Of a stretch of 64,000 bases of DNA, positions 1-7,943 are shown in pieces. A program made the position numbers and the translations under genes. This DNA comes from Atopobium minutum (GTDB taxonomy: Bacteria > Actinomycetota > Coriobacteriia > Coriobacteriales > Atopobiaceae), in NCBI GenBank assembly GCA_900105895.1, contig FNSH01000001.1, forward strand, positions 868,001 to 932,000, written 5' to 3'. Every line of letters begins with the position of its first letter. Position 1 is the first letter of the stretch. Below the pieces are notes generated by a model. It was not told where the DNA came from and searched no databases. It saw nothing but the letters and a program-made list of their open reading frames with translations.

Positions 1-1376
1 AGTGTAACTAGTCTTTTGTTTTCAATTGGTTCCCCATATATATCAGTGGGAATACTTCCACCTTCATCCGATTGCAATGCACTAATAACATCTTCCACGG
101 TATCTTTTTCAAAGAATGGTAAAAATAAGTGTACATCATTTAAGGTATCGTCTACCTGCACATGCATTTGCATAGGTGTTCTTACCATACGTCCTAAAAG
201 CTGTGCAATATATGTTGCATCTTTAGCGTGCCTAAAGCTCATCATAGTTTCAGCTCTAGGGCAATCCCATCCAGTTGAAAGGTTTTCTTTGAAAAATACA
301 ACCTTAATTTTCTTATTATCTTGGATTCTGGATGGCTCTTCGTAAGGAACGGATAGGCCTGCTATGGTAATCGTTGAATCCGTATCTCCAAAAGTGTGGA
401 CAACTTCGCCTTCGGCAAATTTAATACCCGTACGCTCCTCTATCTTATGAAGACAGTCATCCAAATCTGTAGCAGATTTTTGAGAGGCACTACCGTTTTC
501 TACTTGAACTACAAAAATAGGGTTTATATACGCATAATGCTGCTCATAACAGTATTGTGACCAGTGATCCCACTTGTTTTTCCAATCATCAGCAGCTGCT
601 TGTAAAACGGCCATTGCTTTATTAACAGAGGATTCTTCAGAGTACGAAATAACAATACGATCTTTTAGAAGACCCGAAGCTCTAACTTCATCAGGAGATA
701 CAACAACTTTTTGTATGGTGGATGAAGTTTCCTCAACTAGTTTATTAAAGCGTTCTGATGTTGCTGACATGCCAATAACAACGGGCATAGGTACAAGATT
801 GTCATCTTCGCTACCTTTTATAAACTTTTGCATAATTGTTGTAGCTTTAGCAGCCGCTTTATCTTTCATTCCGCGATGTGCTTCGTCAATGATAAAGTAC
901 AGGCGATCAGATTTTTCATAAACGGTATTACCTAATGTTTCCCAAATGTTGTAGGTACGATTGTCTCCCGTTTTGGTAAGATTCTTATCCTTACCAATTT
1001 TTTGAGTGTTTAAGAAATAAATATGTCCGTCCTCTAAGAACTCTTTATCAAAGTTTTCATCAGTAATAGTGACACATTGACCAAGTCTTATTTTATCTGC
1101 TTTAGTGTCAATCTTTAATTTCGATTGTTCGTTAAGCTCAGGGGAATCAGATAACCAAACAAAGATTGCATCAGGCTGTTCAGGATAGCTTTCATCACCA
1201 AACAAAATGTTTTCAATAAACGCAGTCATAATAATTGTTTTACCTGCACCTGTTGGGGCAGTAAAAGAAATTACTTGCGGTGTATGTGTTCTTTGATATG
1301 CACCTAGTGCTTCTGCCGTTTTCATACGGAGATTCCTGAGTGCTATTTCCTGGAATGGGAATAATGATACTTTCAT
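1..1376 (-). CDS. res: Type III restriction enzyme, Res subunit (DEAD/DEAH helicase), cut by window edge
   Basis: The frame is open from an ATG at 1376 to the window edge (about 458 codons), so the C-terminal part is missing. Walker A APTGAGKT lies near residues 40-47, a DEAH box (DEAHRG) near residue 163, the SF2 motif SATS follows it, and a motif VI-like QLLGRMVRTP is near residue 405. This is the ATP-dependent translocase/restriction subunit of a type III R-M system, which works with the Mod subunit to cut DNA away from unmethylated sites. A GGAGG ribosome site overlaps the end of mod, whose stop is only 3 bases upstream, so the two are translationally coupled. The nuclease domain expected at the C-terminus cannot be seen here. 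I infer the family from the helicase motifs plus the adjacent mod gene. Confidence 0.9.
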   Translation of the reverse strand, partial: MKVSLFPFQEIALRNLRMKTAEALGAYQRTHTPQVISFTAPTGAGKTIIMTAFIENILFGDESYPEQPDAIFVWLSDSPELNEQSKLKIDTKADKIRLGQCVTITDENFDKEFLEDGHIYFLNTQKIGKDKNLTKTGDNRTYNIWETLGNTVYEKSDRLYFIIDEAHRGMKDKAAAKATTIMQKFIKGSEDDNLVPMPVVIGMSATSERFNKLVEETSSTIQKVVVSPDEVRASGLLKDRIVISYSEESSVNKAMAVLQAAADDWKNKWDHWSQYCYEQHYAYINPIFVVQVENGSASQKSATDLDDCLHKIEERTGIKFAEGEVVHTFGDTDSTITIAGLSVPYEEPSRIQDNKKIKVVFFKENLSTGWDCPRAETMMSFRHAKDATYIAQLLGRMVRTPMQMHVQVDDTLNDVHLFLPFFEKDTVEDVISALQSDEGGSIPTDIYGEPIENKRLVT

Positions 1377-1379
1377 GCT

Positions 1380-3435
1380 TTACCTCCCCGTATTAATACG
1401 AAAGTTATCCAAATAATCGCGGTATAGTTGATAGGATTTTTTGATTGAAAGATGAGAAATCATTTCACGATAACCGCTTGTAGAATCAGTGACGATAAAA
1501 ACTTGTTTTATTCTATCCTCATCATTAACTTTTGTCATAAACTCTGGGAAAGCATGCTCGTCAATCAGCACTGCAAAAGCGTTTTCTGGCAAAATCAGCA
1601 TAGAAGGCAACGATTCTTCTTCAATCTTAGGGCATAAGCCAACACAACCTGTTTTCATCCAAAGAACAGGCAAGAGTTCTTTGAACTGTCTACCAAGTGC
1701 AACAGCGTTCTTATCTAGGAAGCCAAGCTTGAAAAATGCAGCATTCGCTTTGAAACCATCTGCCATTGCTCGTTCACTATCAAGATACGTGCCTTTAAGT
1801 GGATTACCATTTATATCTTCGCCTTTAATTGAGCAAACAGTACGTGGCCATGTTACATAATGAGCAATACCAAGCCGTTCCCATTCTGGATCTCCAGGCT
1901 TGAAACCGTCTTTTTTGAGCTTTTTGGCTTCTTCATCTGAAACTTCATTATTGGTGACCATAATACAACGTCGGTGTCCGCCATCTTCAGCATTGAGTAG
2001 ATTTACAGCGTGAAGCGTTGTGCCAGAACCTGCAAAAAAGTCGAGGATGATGGCAGATTTATTTTCTTGTACAAAATAATTTAAACAGTCTTTTACTGCA
2101 TAGAGTGATTTAGGGAATGTAAATTTATCATCGATAAATTTACGCAATAAAACAGATCCATATTGTGATGCATCATGAGATGGATTATTCCATTGAGTTG
2201 ATGGTGTGATTTCTCTCCCTTCAGGGTAATGAGCAATGATACATCCTTGTTGATCTCTACCTTCAACAACAATTTTTCCATTATCGATATCACTAATAAC
2301 GCCACTAAGTAAATAAGAAAATGAGTATTTATTGTTTTTAATATTTACTTTAAAATATCCTTTTTCTAATAATGCGTTAGCTGATTCAGAAGACAAACGC
2401 CATATGCCTTCACTTTTATCTTTATTAAATGGTAGAACAGCAATACAATTATCTATTGTTGGTATTGATTCAATTCCTTCATCTTTATTTAAAGAACTCC
2501 CAATTTTTACAACTCTATGTGTAGTTTTATTTACATATATTGGATAAAACAAGTTTGGTCGTTGTGAACGTTTCCAGCTACTCCTATTAAAGCTTCTCCA
2601 TGGAATGTTTGCACTTCCTGCAACCTTGTCCTTGTGGATAGAGCTTTTTCCAAATCTTAAAAAATAAATAAATAAATTCATTGATTCTAGAAAATTCATC
2701 TTTCCTATTTGTTCCTCCATGATGAATTTCACTACTCACCATCTGCATTCTTGCATCAGGGAACAGTTCTTCCAACAGGCATCCCAAATGCAAATACTCT
2801 TTTTCATCAATTGTCACAATCAACACAGAGTCAGCTGGATTAAGTAGCTTTTTAGCCAGTTTCAGACGTTTTTCCATCATAGACAGCCATTTGCTATGAC
2901 GGTACGCATCGGAAGAATCCACATAATCGTTGTTATATTTCCAGTCCTTTGCTCCCGTGTTATAAGGTGGGTCGATATATATACAATCCACTTTACTGGC
3001 ATAAAGGTATTCTAAAAGCTGAAGTGCGTGGTAGTTGTCTGCTTCAATGAGCGTATGCCAAAGGCTGCTATCTGGTGCGTTTTCGATACTATCAATCGGC
3101 TTTAAGTAAGGGTAAATTGCCTCACCAAATTCGGCAATAGATACAAGAGAATCAAGGGAAAACTCTGTAGTCTCTTTGGTCTGAGTGTTCGCACAAGTTG
3201 CTTGATCATCGTTTATAGCCTTAACAACATATACGTCATTAATCTTTTTATCTTTAAGAGCTACTTTGCTGCCAACATGAACTGGAACATCATAGAGTGC
3301 GGTACATTCAGGCACGTGGTCTTCAAAAACCAGACCGAATTTTTTCTGCTTAGACAGCTTATCAACTTCAGCTTTAATGCGCTCTCGCAGCTCAAGATCA
3401 TCTATTTGATTGATTAAATCGTTAATTGCAGCCAT
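1380..3435 (-). pseudogene. mod: Type III modification methyltransferase Mod, frameshifted at an (AAAT)4 tract (phase OFF)
   Basis: Two overlapping frames together encode one type III (beta-class) N6-adenine methyltransferase. The 5' frame (ATG 3435) carries DPPYNTG, the catalytic motif IV. The 3' frame carries FAGSGTT, the AdoMet-binding motif I, in the order expected for beta-class enzymes. The frames part at a tetranucleotide tract at 2662-2677 (AAAT x4 on the plus strand). Deleting one unit gives NEFIYFLRFGKS across the junction and an uninterrupted 683-aa protein, a normal size for Mod. As written, translation ends near 2587, after motif IV but before motif I, so no active enzyme is made. 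Mod supplies DNA specificity for both modification and restriction, so both activities would be lost together. The start overlaps the upstream HTH gene by 14 bases. Phase variation is inferred; a fixed mutation or a sequencing error is possible. Confidence 0.85.
2662..2677. repeat. Tetranucleotide simple repeat (AAAT)4 inside mod
   Basis: Four perfect AAAT units, preceded by AAA at 2659-2661, lie exactly where the two mod reading frames separate. One unit fewer (or two more) restores the frame. Tetranucleotide tracts of this sort are the known switch element in phase-variable type III mod genes of other bacteria, although those tracts are usually longer. Confidence 0.85.
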
Positions 3436-3706
3436 TGTTATCCCTCACTTTTGCCTCATTGCTTTGAGCGAGGCTTTCTATACAATCTAATTTTACTTCT
3501 TCATGGTCTTTTTCGCTCTCATCATCGCAAGCACCACCTGATCTAATCCACTCATCGACTTCAGATAGCTTAAATTTCCATAATCTTCCAACCTTATAAG
3601 CAGGCATTTCTCGTTTGTTTATCCACTGTAGGATCGTTTCGCGTCCGACTCCTAAATAAGCTTGAACATCTTTTAGGTTTGTCCACTTTTCTATTTTGTT
3701 ATTCAT
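3422..3706 (-). CDS. Small helix-turn-helix (excisionase-family) DNA-binding protein
   Basis: This 94-aa protein has an N-terminal MerR/excisionase-like helix-turn-helix domain. The pattern LKDVQAYLGVGRETILQWI, followed by MPAYKVGRLWKF and a helix (LSEVDEWI), is typical of the excisionase-family DNA-binding fold. An acidic tail (DDESEKDHEE) follows. The gene lies 15 bases downstream of the NBR1-like gene and overlaps the start of mod by 14 bases, so it belongs to the type III R-M operon. It may regulate the operon, or mediate Mod/Res assembly or DNA binding. Excisionase function is less likely because no integrase is adjacent on this strand. No signal peptide or membrane segment is seen. Confidence 0.85.
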   Translation of the reverse strand: MNNKIEKWTNLKDVQAYLGVGRETILQWINKREMPAYKVGRLWKFKLSEVDEWIRSGGACDDESEKDHEEVKLDCIESLAQSNEAKVRDNNGCN

Positions 3707-3721
3707 TAAAAGCCTCCGTTG

Positions 3722-4534
3722 TTATGATGGAAAAGAAATTCTTAAGCGTATATCGAATATGTTTCTATTTGGAAAGCAGTTGTTACCATTGGAATCAACC
3801 ATTTCAAAACGACAACAAAAATCTCCTTCAGATCCTCGAGTCTCCATTTCTATCTCTCTTGTAAAATTTTGTTGTGGCTCAATATTCGGAATATTTATTT
3901 CACATTCTGTCCTTGGAATAGGGCAGGATGTTTTTTCTTTTATAAAAACTAATTTCCGGTTTAGCCACGTTACTGAACCAGTATTTTGAATATCGAATTT
4001 AACTTTTATTATCTCGTATGTGTTTGCTTCTATCCAATTTATATTTGAATAATCATTAACTGCATCACCAGGGTATAGAGGCATGTATTTACTAAAATCA
4101 GATTCCTCTTGATCATTGGCTATTCTTTGGTATTCATTCCACACAATATTTTCTACTTCGCTGCCATCGCTAGTAAAAATTAGCTCATATTGACGAGCAA
4201 TAGCTTGGGCTAAAAAGTCTTTATCGAGTTTTATCGAGCTTGGGAAACCAAAGGCTGAAGCTACGTCTTGAATTTTATCGTCTTGCATGTGGCTGGATAG
4301 AAATGTAGTAACTTCCTTAATAGGAAAAGGGCTGACAACAGAACGTTTCATATCAATAGTGAGGGGCCTAATTCCCTTAAAAATTTTTATTTCATAATCA
4401 CGCGGTGTTTGTGTGTTTTTAGGAAAAAACTTACTCCCCATGGCATTGAATAAGCTAGCTATAAAGACACCTTGATTATTGATTTTAGGTTTACAACTTT
4501 TCTGAACAGGTTCACTGCAGGATGAAAATTCCAT
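3722..4534 (-). CDS. Unknown protein with predicted C-terminal NBR1-like Ig domain, first gene of the R-M operon
   Basis: This 270-aa soluble protein has no signal peptide. Residues about 30-145 are helical and contain PRDYEIKIFKG, GFPSSIKLDKDFLAQAIARQ and a WNEYQRI segment. Residues about 160-265 look like a beta-sandwich of the NBR1-Ig-like type: a W(I)EA start, FDIQNTGSVTWLNRKLVF, a hydrophobic strand ending in PNIEPQQ, and a final strand with DSNGNNCFPNRN. I recognise the C-terminal pattern but not the N-terminal domain, and no catalytic motif is evident. It is the promoter-proximal gene of a four-gene cluster with HTH-mod-res, 15 bases upstream of the HTH gene. It could be an accessory or sensor component of a defence operon, or a bystander. 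Function is unknown. Confidence 0.75.
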   Translation of the reverse strand: MEFSSCSEPVQKSCKPKINNQGVFIASLFNAMGSKFFPKNTQTPRDYEIKIFKGIRPLTIDMKRSVVSPFPIKEVTTFLSSHMQDDKIQDVASAFGFPSSIKLDKDFLAQAIARQYELIFTSDGSEVENIVWNEYQRIANDQEESDFSKYMPLYPGDAVNDYSNINWIEANTYEIIKVKFDIQNTGSVTWLNRKLVFIKEKTSCPIPRTECEINIPNIEPQQNFTREIEMETRGSEGDFCCRFEMVDSNGNNCFPNRNIFDIRLRISFPS

Positions 4535-4555
4535 GCTAAAAATCCTCCACCTTAA

Positions 4556-4609
4556 AAGTCCATTTTTTGTCCAATAAGTCCATTTTGAACCGAGTGTAAG
4601 TCCAATTTT
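4556..4609. promoter_or_regulatory. Three direct repeats (AAGTCCA[A]TTTT), candidate operator or iterons
   Basis: AAGTCCATTTT occurs at 4556-4566 and 4576-4586, and AAGTCCAATTTT at 4598-4609. All are in the same orientation, with starts 20 and 22 bases apart (about two helical turns each). They sit just upstream of the minus-strand NBR1-like/HTH/R-M operon and ahead of the rightward small gene at 4775. Same-face direct repeats suggest cooperative binding by a regulator, perhaps the HTH protein encoded two genes downstream, or replication-initiator iterons of the neighbouring element. No protein assignment can be made from sequence. Confidence 0.5.
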
Positions 4610-4774
4610 TTCAGGTTATCTTCTAATCAAGCAGATAGAAAGAGGCAAAAAATGAGTGACTTATTAATAACTATTATAAGAACAAAACGTATGAAATTCA
4701 ACGAAAACATGCGTAAAAAGTTATTAACTCACTCAAATTCACTCTACTGCAAAACAGAAAGTGAGGTGATGAAA

Positions 4775-4912
4775 ATGCAAAAGAATACTAAGCAGACCTC
4801 GAAGCGAGTAGCTTCCAAGGCTAGCAAAGTGATGCGTGATGGACGCTATAGCAAGACATCTAAGTCTGTAGCTGGCAGTGCTCTCGCACAAACAAAGAAA
4901 AGTGGAAAGTAA
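4775..4912 (+). CDS. Small basic protein of integrative elements (45 aa)
   Basis: I chose the ATG at 4775 because GAGGTG at 4763-4768 sits 6 bases before it; the in-frame upstream ATGs lack a ribosome site. The protein is 45 aa and rich in Lys, Ser and Ala, with repeated SKxxxSKA / SKTSKSVAGSAL blocks and no hydrophobic segment. Small proteins with the core TSKSVAGSAL recur in Firmicute and Actinobacterial integrative elements, from memory of the family. The function is not known. It is the first rightward gene of the decayed element and precedes the structured region at 4942-5164. Confidence 0.7.
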   Translation: MQKNTKQTSKRVASKASKVMRDGRYSKTSKSVAGSALAQTKKSGK

Positions 4913-4941
4913 CCACTCTAAAAAATCTAAGTAATTGCAGA

Positions 4942-5164
4942 TCTGATTATTCAATCAGAATGCACCAGCCGAGGCATCAGCCTCAACCTCTATGCGGAAA
5001 TATCCCTTAGCTAAGGATTATTCGGAGTCCGCATAGAACAACTAAATAAGTACAGCGGTCTTACCGAATAAGGCAGCTGCAAGTCAAGATGAAGGAATTC
5101 TTCATTCTAGCTTGTGGTGTTTTGTCATGCCTTATTTGAGCTGAATTCAAGAAATTCCTTCATC
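4942..5164 (+). ncRNA. Candidate structured RNA / leader upstream of the 5188 gene
   Basis: This non-coding stretch contains a dense series of complementary segments. A 7-bp hairpin lies at 4942-4948/4953-4959 (loop ATTC), and a 5-bp stem GAGGC/GCCTC at 4971-4975/4980-4984. An 8-bp stem TATGCGGA/TCCGCATA at 4991-4998/5028-5035 encloses the palindrome CCTTAGCTAAGG. An 11-bp long-range helix with one G-U pair joins 5065-5075 and 5128-5138. A 12-bp perfect helix GATGAAGGAATT/AATTCCTTCATC joins 5088-5099 and 5153-5164. Segment 5088-5099 can instead fold locally on 5100-5108, and the two long-range helices interlock (pseudoknot order). The Shine-Dalgarno of the next gene begins at about 5173. It could be a cis-regulatory leader or a stand-alone RNA. 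I do not recognise a known family. Confidence 0.5.
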
Positions 5165-5187
5165 GGAAATCAGATGGAGGATTTTTT

Positions 5188-5817
5188 ATGAGAATTCAAT
5201 TACGTTGTGACAAGCATTTTACAACATTCGACCTCAAGCTTAATGAGGTTAAAGGCTGGCTTAATATCGACCTTCTTCCCGATGAAAGCGAAGAAGAGTT
5301 TGAGAAAAGAGCACAAGAAAAAGTAGATGCTGAGTTTAACCGTCCCGAGTATAACTCTCTGCATAAATATGAGAGACATAAAGGCTTTACTAGACCTTAC
5401 AGCGGTGAAGACGGTGAGGAAACTGATGATTATGAGTCTTGCATGAGTGATGTTAGAGACTCTGGCATCTTTTTCAAAACAGTAAATCAGATTAAAGCTT
5501 CAGAAGAATATAGGGCAGTTGAATCGTTTGTTTACTCGATTTTAAAGCCGGATGTGGCTGATCTTTTTATGGCTGTCCGTATTAGGAATATGGCGATTAA
5601 CGAAAAGGCTGCATCCATGCTTAGCCGTGATGCTTTTGAAACGGAGGCTGATTATAAAAAAGCCGTGGATCGCTTGGCTAACAACATTACACAGAAACTT
5701 AAGCGAGCTGAGAAAAAGTTAGTAAAGAATTTCAAAAAAGCGTCAGATTTTGGCATCCGCCGTGGCTACTTCATAGGAGGAACTAACTCCTCCAATAATT
5801 CGAAGGAGGTCATGTAG
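5188..5817 (+). CDS. Unknown mobile-element protein (209 aa)
   Basis: The ATG at 5188 is preceded by GATGGAGGA, a good ribosome site. The protein is soluble, charged and mostly helical. An acidic segment (residues about 29-45) is followed by a YERHKGFTRPYSGEDGEE region. The C-terminal half is helical and basic (NNITQKLKRAEKKLVKNFKKAS). No transmembrane segment or catalytic motif is recognised. It follows a structured leader and precedes small genes by a few bases, so it is probably the first gene of an element operon running to rha and beyond. The codon choice fits the neighbouring element genes. Confidence 0.75.
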   Translation: MRIQLRCDKHFTTFDLKLNEVKGWLNIDLLPDESEEEFEKRAQEKVDAEFNRPEYNSLHKYERHKGFTRPYSGEDGEETDDYESCMSDVRDSGIFFKTVNQIKASEEYRAVESFVYSILKPDVADLFMAVRIRNMAINEKAASMLSRDAFETEADYKKAVDRLANNITQKLKRAEKKLVKNFKKASDFGIRRGYFIGGTNSSNNSKEVM

Positions 5818-5964
5818 ATGACAATCAAGAAAAGAATTGAACAGTTAGAGCTGATGGCCAAGATCCAAAATCAGCAAATCAAAGAACTTCAATATTCAGT
5901 TAGCGAGCTATCGCAGACATTAAAGGGAGGTGTTCACCATGCAAGCAATGATTCCAATGAATAA
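5818..5964 (+). CDS. Short coiled-coil protein (48 aa)
   Basis: The ATG at 5818 follows AAGGAGG at 5802-5808 and directly abuts the stop of the previous gene. The frame runs 48 codons to TAA at 5962-5964, overlapping the start of the rha-like gene. Heptad-like spacing of Leu, Ile and Val (KRIEQLELMAKIQNQQIKEL) suggests a single coiled coil. The good ribosome site and tight spacing support translation. Function is unknown; it may also couple translation to the downstream gene. Confidence 0.6.
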   Translation: MTIKKRIEQLELMAKIQNQQIKELQYSVSELSQTLKGGVHHASNDSNE

Positions 5965-6613
5965 TTACGGCATTATGGCTGACAAGAACAACACCGCCAG
6001 AGTAGACAGCCGATTTATCGCACAGTTCTTTGAAAAAAGGCATTCTCATGTGATTCGTGATATCCAAGCAATAACTGAACCCAAATCTGGGCTCAGTGAA
6101 GAATTTACTGAACTCAACTTTGAGCTCAGTAGTTATAAGGATTCAACAGGCAGAAAGCTTCCGTGTTACTTGCTAACCAGAGATGGATTCACCATTTTAG
6201 CAATGGGCTATACAGGCCCTAAAGCAATGAAGTTCAAGGAACTCTATATTAAGCAGTTCAATAAGATGGAAGATTTCATAACAACCCTTGTGTCTGCAAG
6301 AGAGATGTTTCCGGTTCTTACAGAAAATATAAGTCTTGTTTATGACCACCCGAAAGCTTATCACTACAGCAATGAGTGCGACATGATCAACCGTCTTGTT
6401 TTAGGGATGCCCGCAAAACAAGTAAGAGAAACAAACGGCCTTGAGAAAGGGCAAAGCATACGTCCTTATCTCACATCAGGGCAAATGTATCTAATTGATC
6501 GTTTGCAGAAAATTGATGCAGGTCTTCTTATCTCAACACCAGATTTCCAAGCTAGAAAACGCCAGCTTGAATGGTATTTAACCAAGATAGATAAGGAGGC
6601 TAAAGATGAGTAA
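5939..6613 (+). CDS. Rha family phage regulatory protein
   Basis: This 224-aa protein starts at the ATG at 5939, 8 bases after GGGAGG (5925-5930); the GTG at 5930 overlaps that site and is unlikely. The N-terminal region matches the Rha domain: VDSRFIAQFFEKRHSHVIRD, then the ELNFELSSYKDSTGRKLPCY and LTRDGFTILAMGYTG signatures, ending in AMKFKELYIKQFN. The C-terminal half (residues about 115-224) is a separate helical region of the antirepressor/KilA-C kind. Rha proteins are temperate-phage regulators, also found in integrative elements. The stop overlaps the ATG of the DUF4406-type gene. Confidence 0.9.
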   Translation: MQAMIPMNNYGIMADKNNTARVDSRFIAQFFEKRHSHVIRDIQAITEPKSGLSEEFTELNFELSSYKDSTGRKLPCYLLTRDGFTILAMGYTGPKAMKFKELYIKQFNKMEDFITTLVSAREMFPVLTENISLVYDHPKAYHYSNECDMINRLVLGMPAKQVRETNGLEKGQSIRPYLTSGQMYLIDRLQKIDAGLLISTPDFQARKRQLEWYLTKIDKEAKDE

Positions 6614-6979
6614 GACTTATAAAAACATTTAGAAACAACACCGAATTTTAGGCCTATCGTCTACATTTGTGCTCCCTACCGTGGAGATAAAGAAAGAAAC
6701 GTGCAACATGCTATTCGGTGTGCGGCTTACGCGTATTCACGCGGAGCAATCCCTATCACTCCACACCTGCTTTTCCCGTTTATGGATGATGAGAATCAAA
6801 AGCATAGAGGGGATGCGATGTTTATGGACATTATCCTCTTAGGCAAGTGCAACGAGCTGTGGGTGTTCGGAGAAAAAATCACAGGCGGCATGCAAGTAGA
6901 AATCAATCTGGCAGAGAAACGTAGGCAGCCGATTAAGTATTTTACGGATAAGGATTTGGAGGTGAATGTTGATGCGTAG
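6606..6979 (+). pseudogene. DUF4406-family gene with a one-base insertion in a poly-A run
   Basis: The ATG at 6606 (ribosome site AAGGAGG upstream, ATGA overlap with rha) opens a frame that stops after 8 codons at 6630-6632. Removing one A from the A5 run at 6621-6625 joins it to the downstream frame to give MSKTYKKHLETTPNFRPIVY and then CAPYRGDKERN, a normal DUF4406 N-terminus. That frame continues to 6979 with HLLFPFMDDENQKHRGD and CNELWVFGEKITGGM, about 124 aa in total. DUF4406 proteins resemble nucleoside 2-deoxyribosyltransferases and are common in phages; no activity is proven. As written only a peptide, or an internal restart at about 6701, could be made. Confidence 0.75.
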
Positions 6980-7943
6980 TTTAGCTATCGCTTACGGTAA
7001 CAACAGGCAGGCAAAGACATGGGTTAATAAGACCATCACCTATGATGAGCTGAAAGACCGTCTTAAAGTGACGATTCGCACCTCAGAGTCAGCGGAAGAG
7101 TATGCAAAAATGAAAAAAGCAGACCGTGATCTTGCAAAAGACCACGGTGGTTTCGTTGCAGGATCGTTGGCTTATGGTAGACCTATCATCAGTCATGAAA
7201 TTTTTAATCTTGTGCATGAGCTGAGACAGAAGAGAAAATTAAAACTAAATATCACTAGCGGTAGTAATAAATACCTTGCTAGATATGTGTTTTCAGGGAA
7301 ACTTTACTGCGGTAATTGCCATAGTAGGTTAAAGAAACACGACCGGCATAAAAAAGATGGAGCCTATGTTGTTTGGTGTTGTACCAAGCATATACGTGAA
7401 ATTAAATGCTGCCCTATGAAAGCTGTAAAAGAGGAGTATGTTAAATTAGCTTTTCTTCAACTGCTTAACAAGCTCAAAGCAACATACGCTCAGATATTAA
7501 CGCCTTTCATAAAAAGCTTAAGAAACGTGAATAGTAAAGACGGTTTGAACAAGGTTATCGAACTTGAAGAAAAAAAGCTTAAGCTGCAAGAACAGGAGCA
7601 AGTACTCAGTAAGCTTCTAGCCGGTGGTTACATTGAGATGGATTCCTACTATCTGGAAAGCAATCAGCTTAAAACGGAAATGGATACTTGTCTTAAGGAA
7701 AAACTTCAGCTTTCTAACAGCTTAAACGGTAACTTAACGCACTTAAACGAGGCGCAAAAACTTCAACGGTTCGTAAGCGTCACAGAAGTATTTTGCGAGT
7801 TTAAGGACGAGGATTTTCTGGATTTTGTAGACGATGTCGTAGTTAAAAGCAGAACAGAATTTATTTTTCGTTTGAAATGCGGATTGGAATTAGAAGAAGA
7901 GGTGAAAGAAACATGGCACACATCCCATATGGTTACCGAATAG
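6972..7943 (+). CDS. Chimeric ORF: VirE/primase-type N-terminus fused to serine-recombinase C-terminus
   Basis: I chose the ATG at 6972 (GGAGG at 6958-6962). Residues 1-66 (RSLAIAYGNNRQAKTWVNK, TSESAEEYAKMKKADRD, DHGGFVAGSL) match the start of virulence-associated-E type proteins of phages and ICEs. From about residue 68 the sequence changes to the C-terminal part of a large serine recombinase: RPIISHEIFNLVHELRQKRK, then a zinc ribbon (CGNC, with later Cys pairs near WCC and KCC), then a long coiled coil. The catalytic domain and most of the recombinase domain are absent, as is the rest of VirE. The simplest reading is an in-frame deletion that removed everything between the two genes. The product could still be made but should be inactive as either enzyme. 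Confidence 0.8.
   Translation: MRSLAIAYGNNRQAKTWVNKTITYDELKDRLKVTIRTSESAEEYAKMKKADRDLAKDHGGFVAGSLAYGRPIISHEIFNLVHELRQKRKLKLNITSGSNKYLARYVFSGKLYCGNCHSRLKKHDRHKKDGAYVVWCCTKHIREIKCCPMKAVKEEYVKLAFLQLLNKLKATYAQILTPFIKSLRNVNSKDGLNKVIELEEKKLKLQEQEQVLSKLLAGGYIEMDSYYLESNQLKTEMDTCLKEKLQLSNSLNGNLTHLNEAQKLQRFVSVTEVFCEFKDEDFLDFVDDVVVKSRTEFIFRLKCGLELEEEVKETWHTSHMVTE

Noticed and set aside
4652-4774. Upstream in-frame ATGs of the small basic protein
   Set aside because: They lack ribosome sites and the extension has no resemblance to the family; the start at 4775 has a good site.
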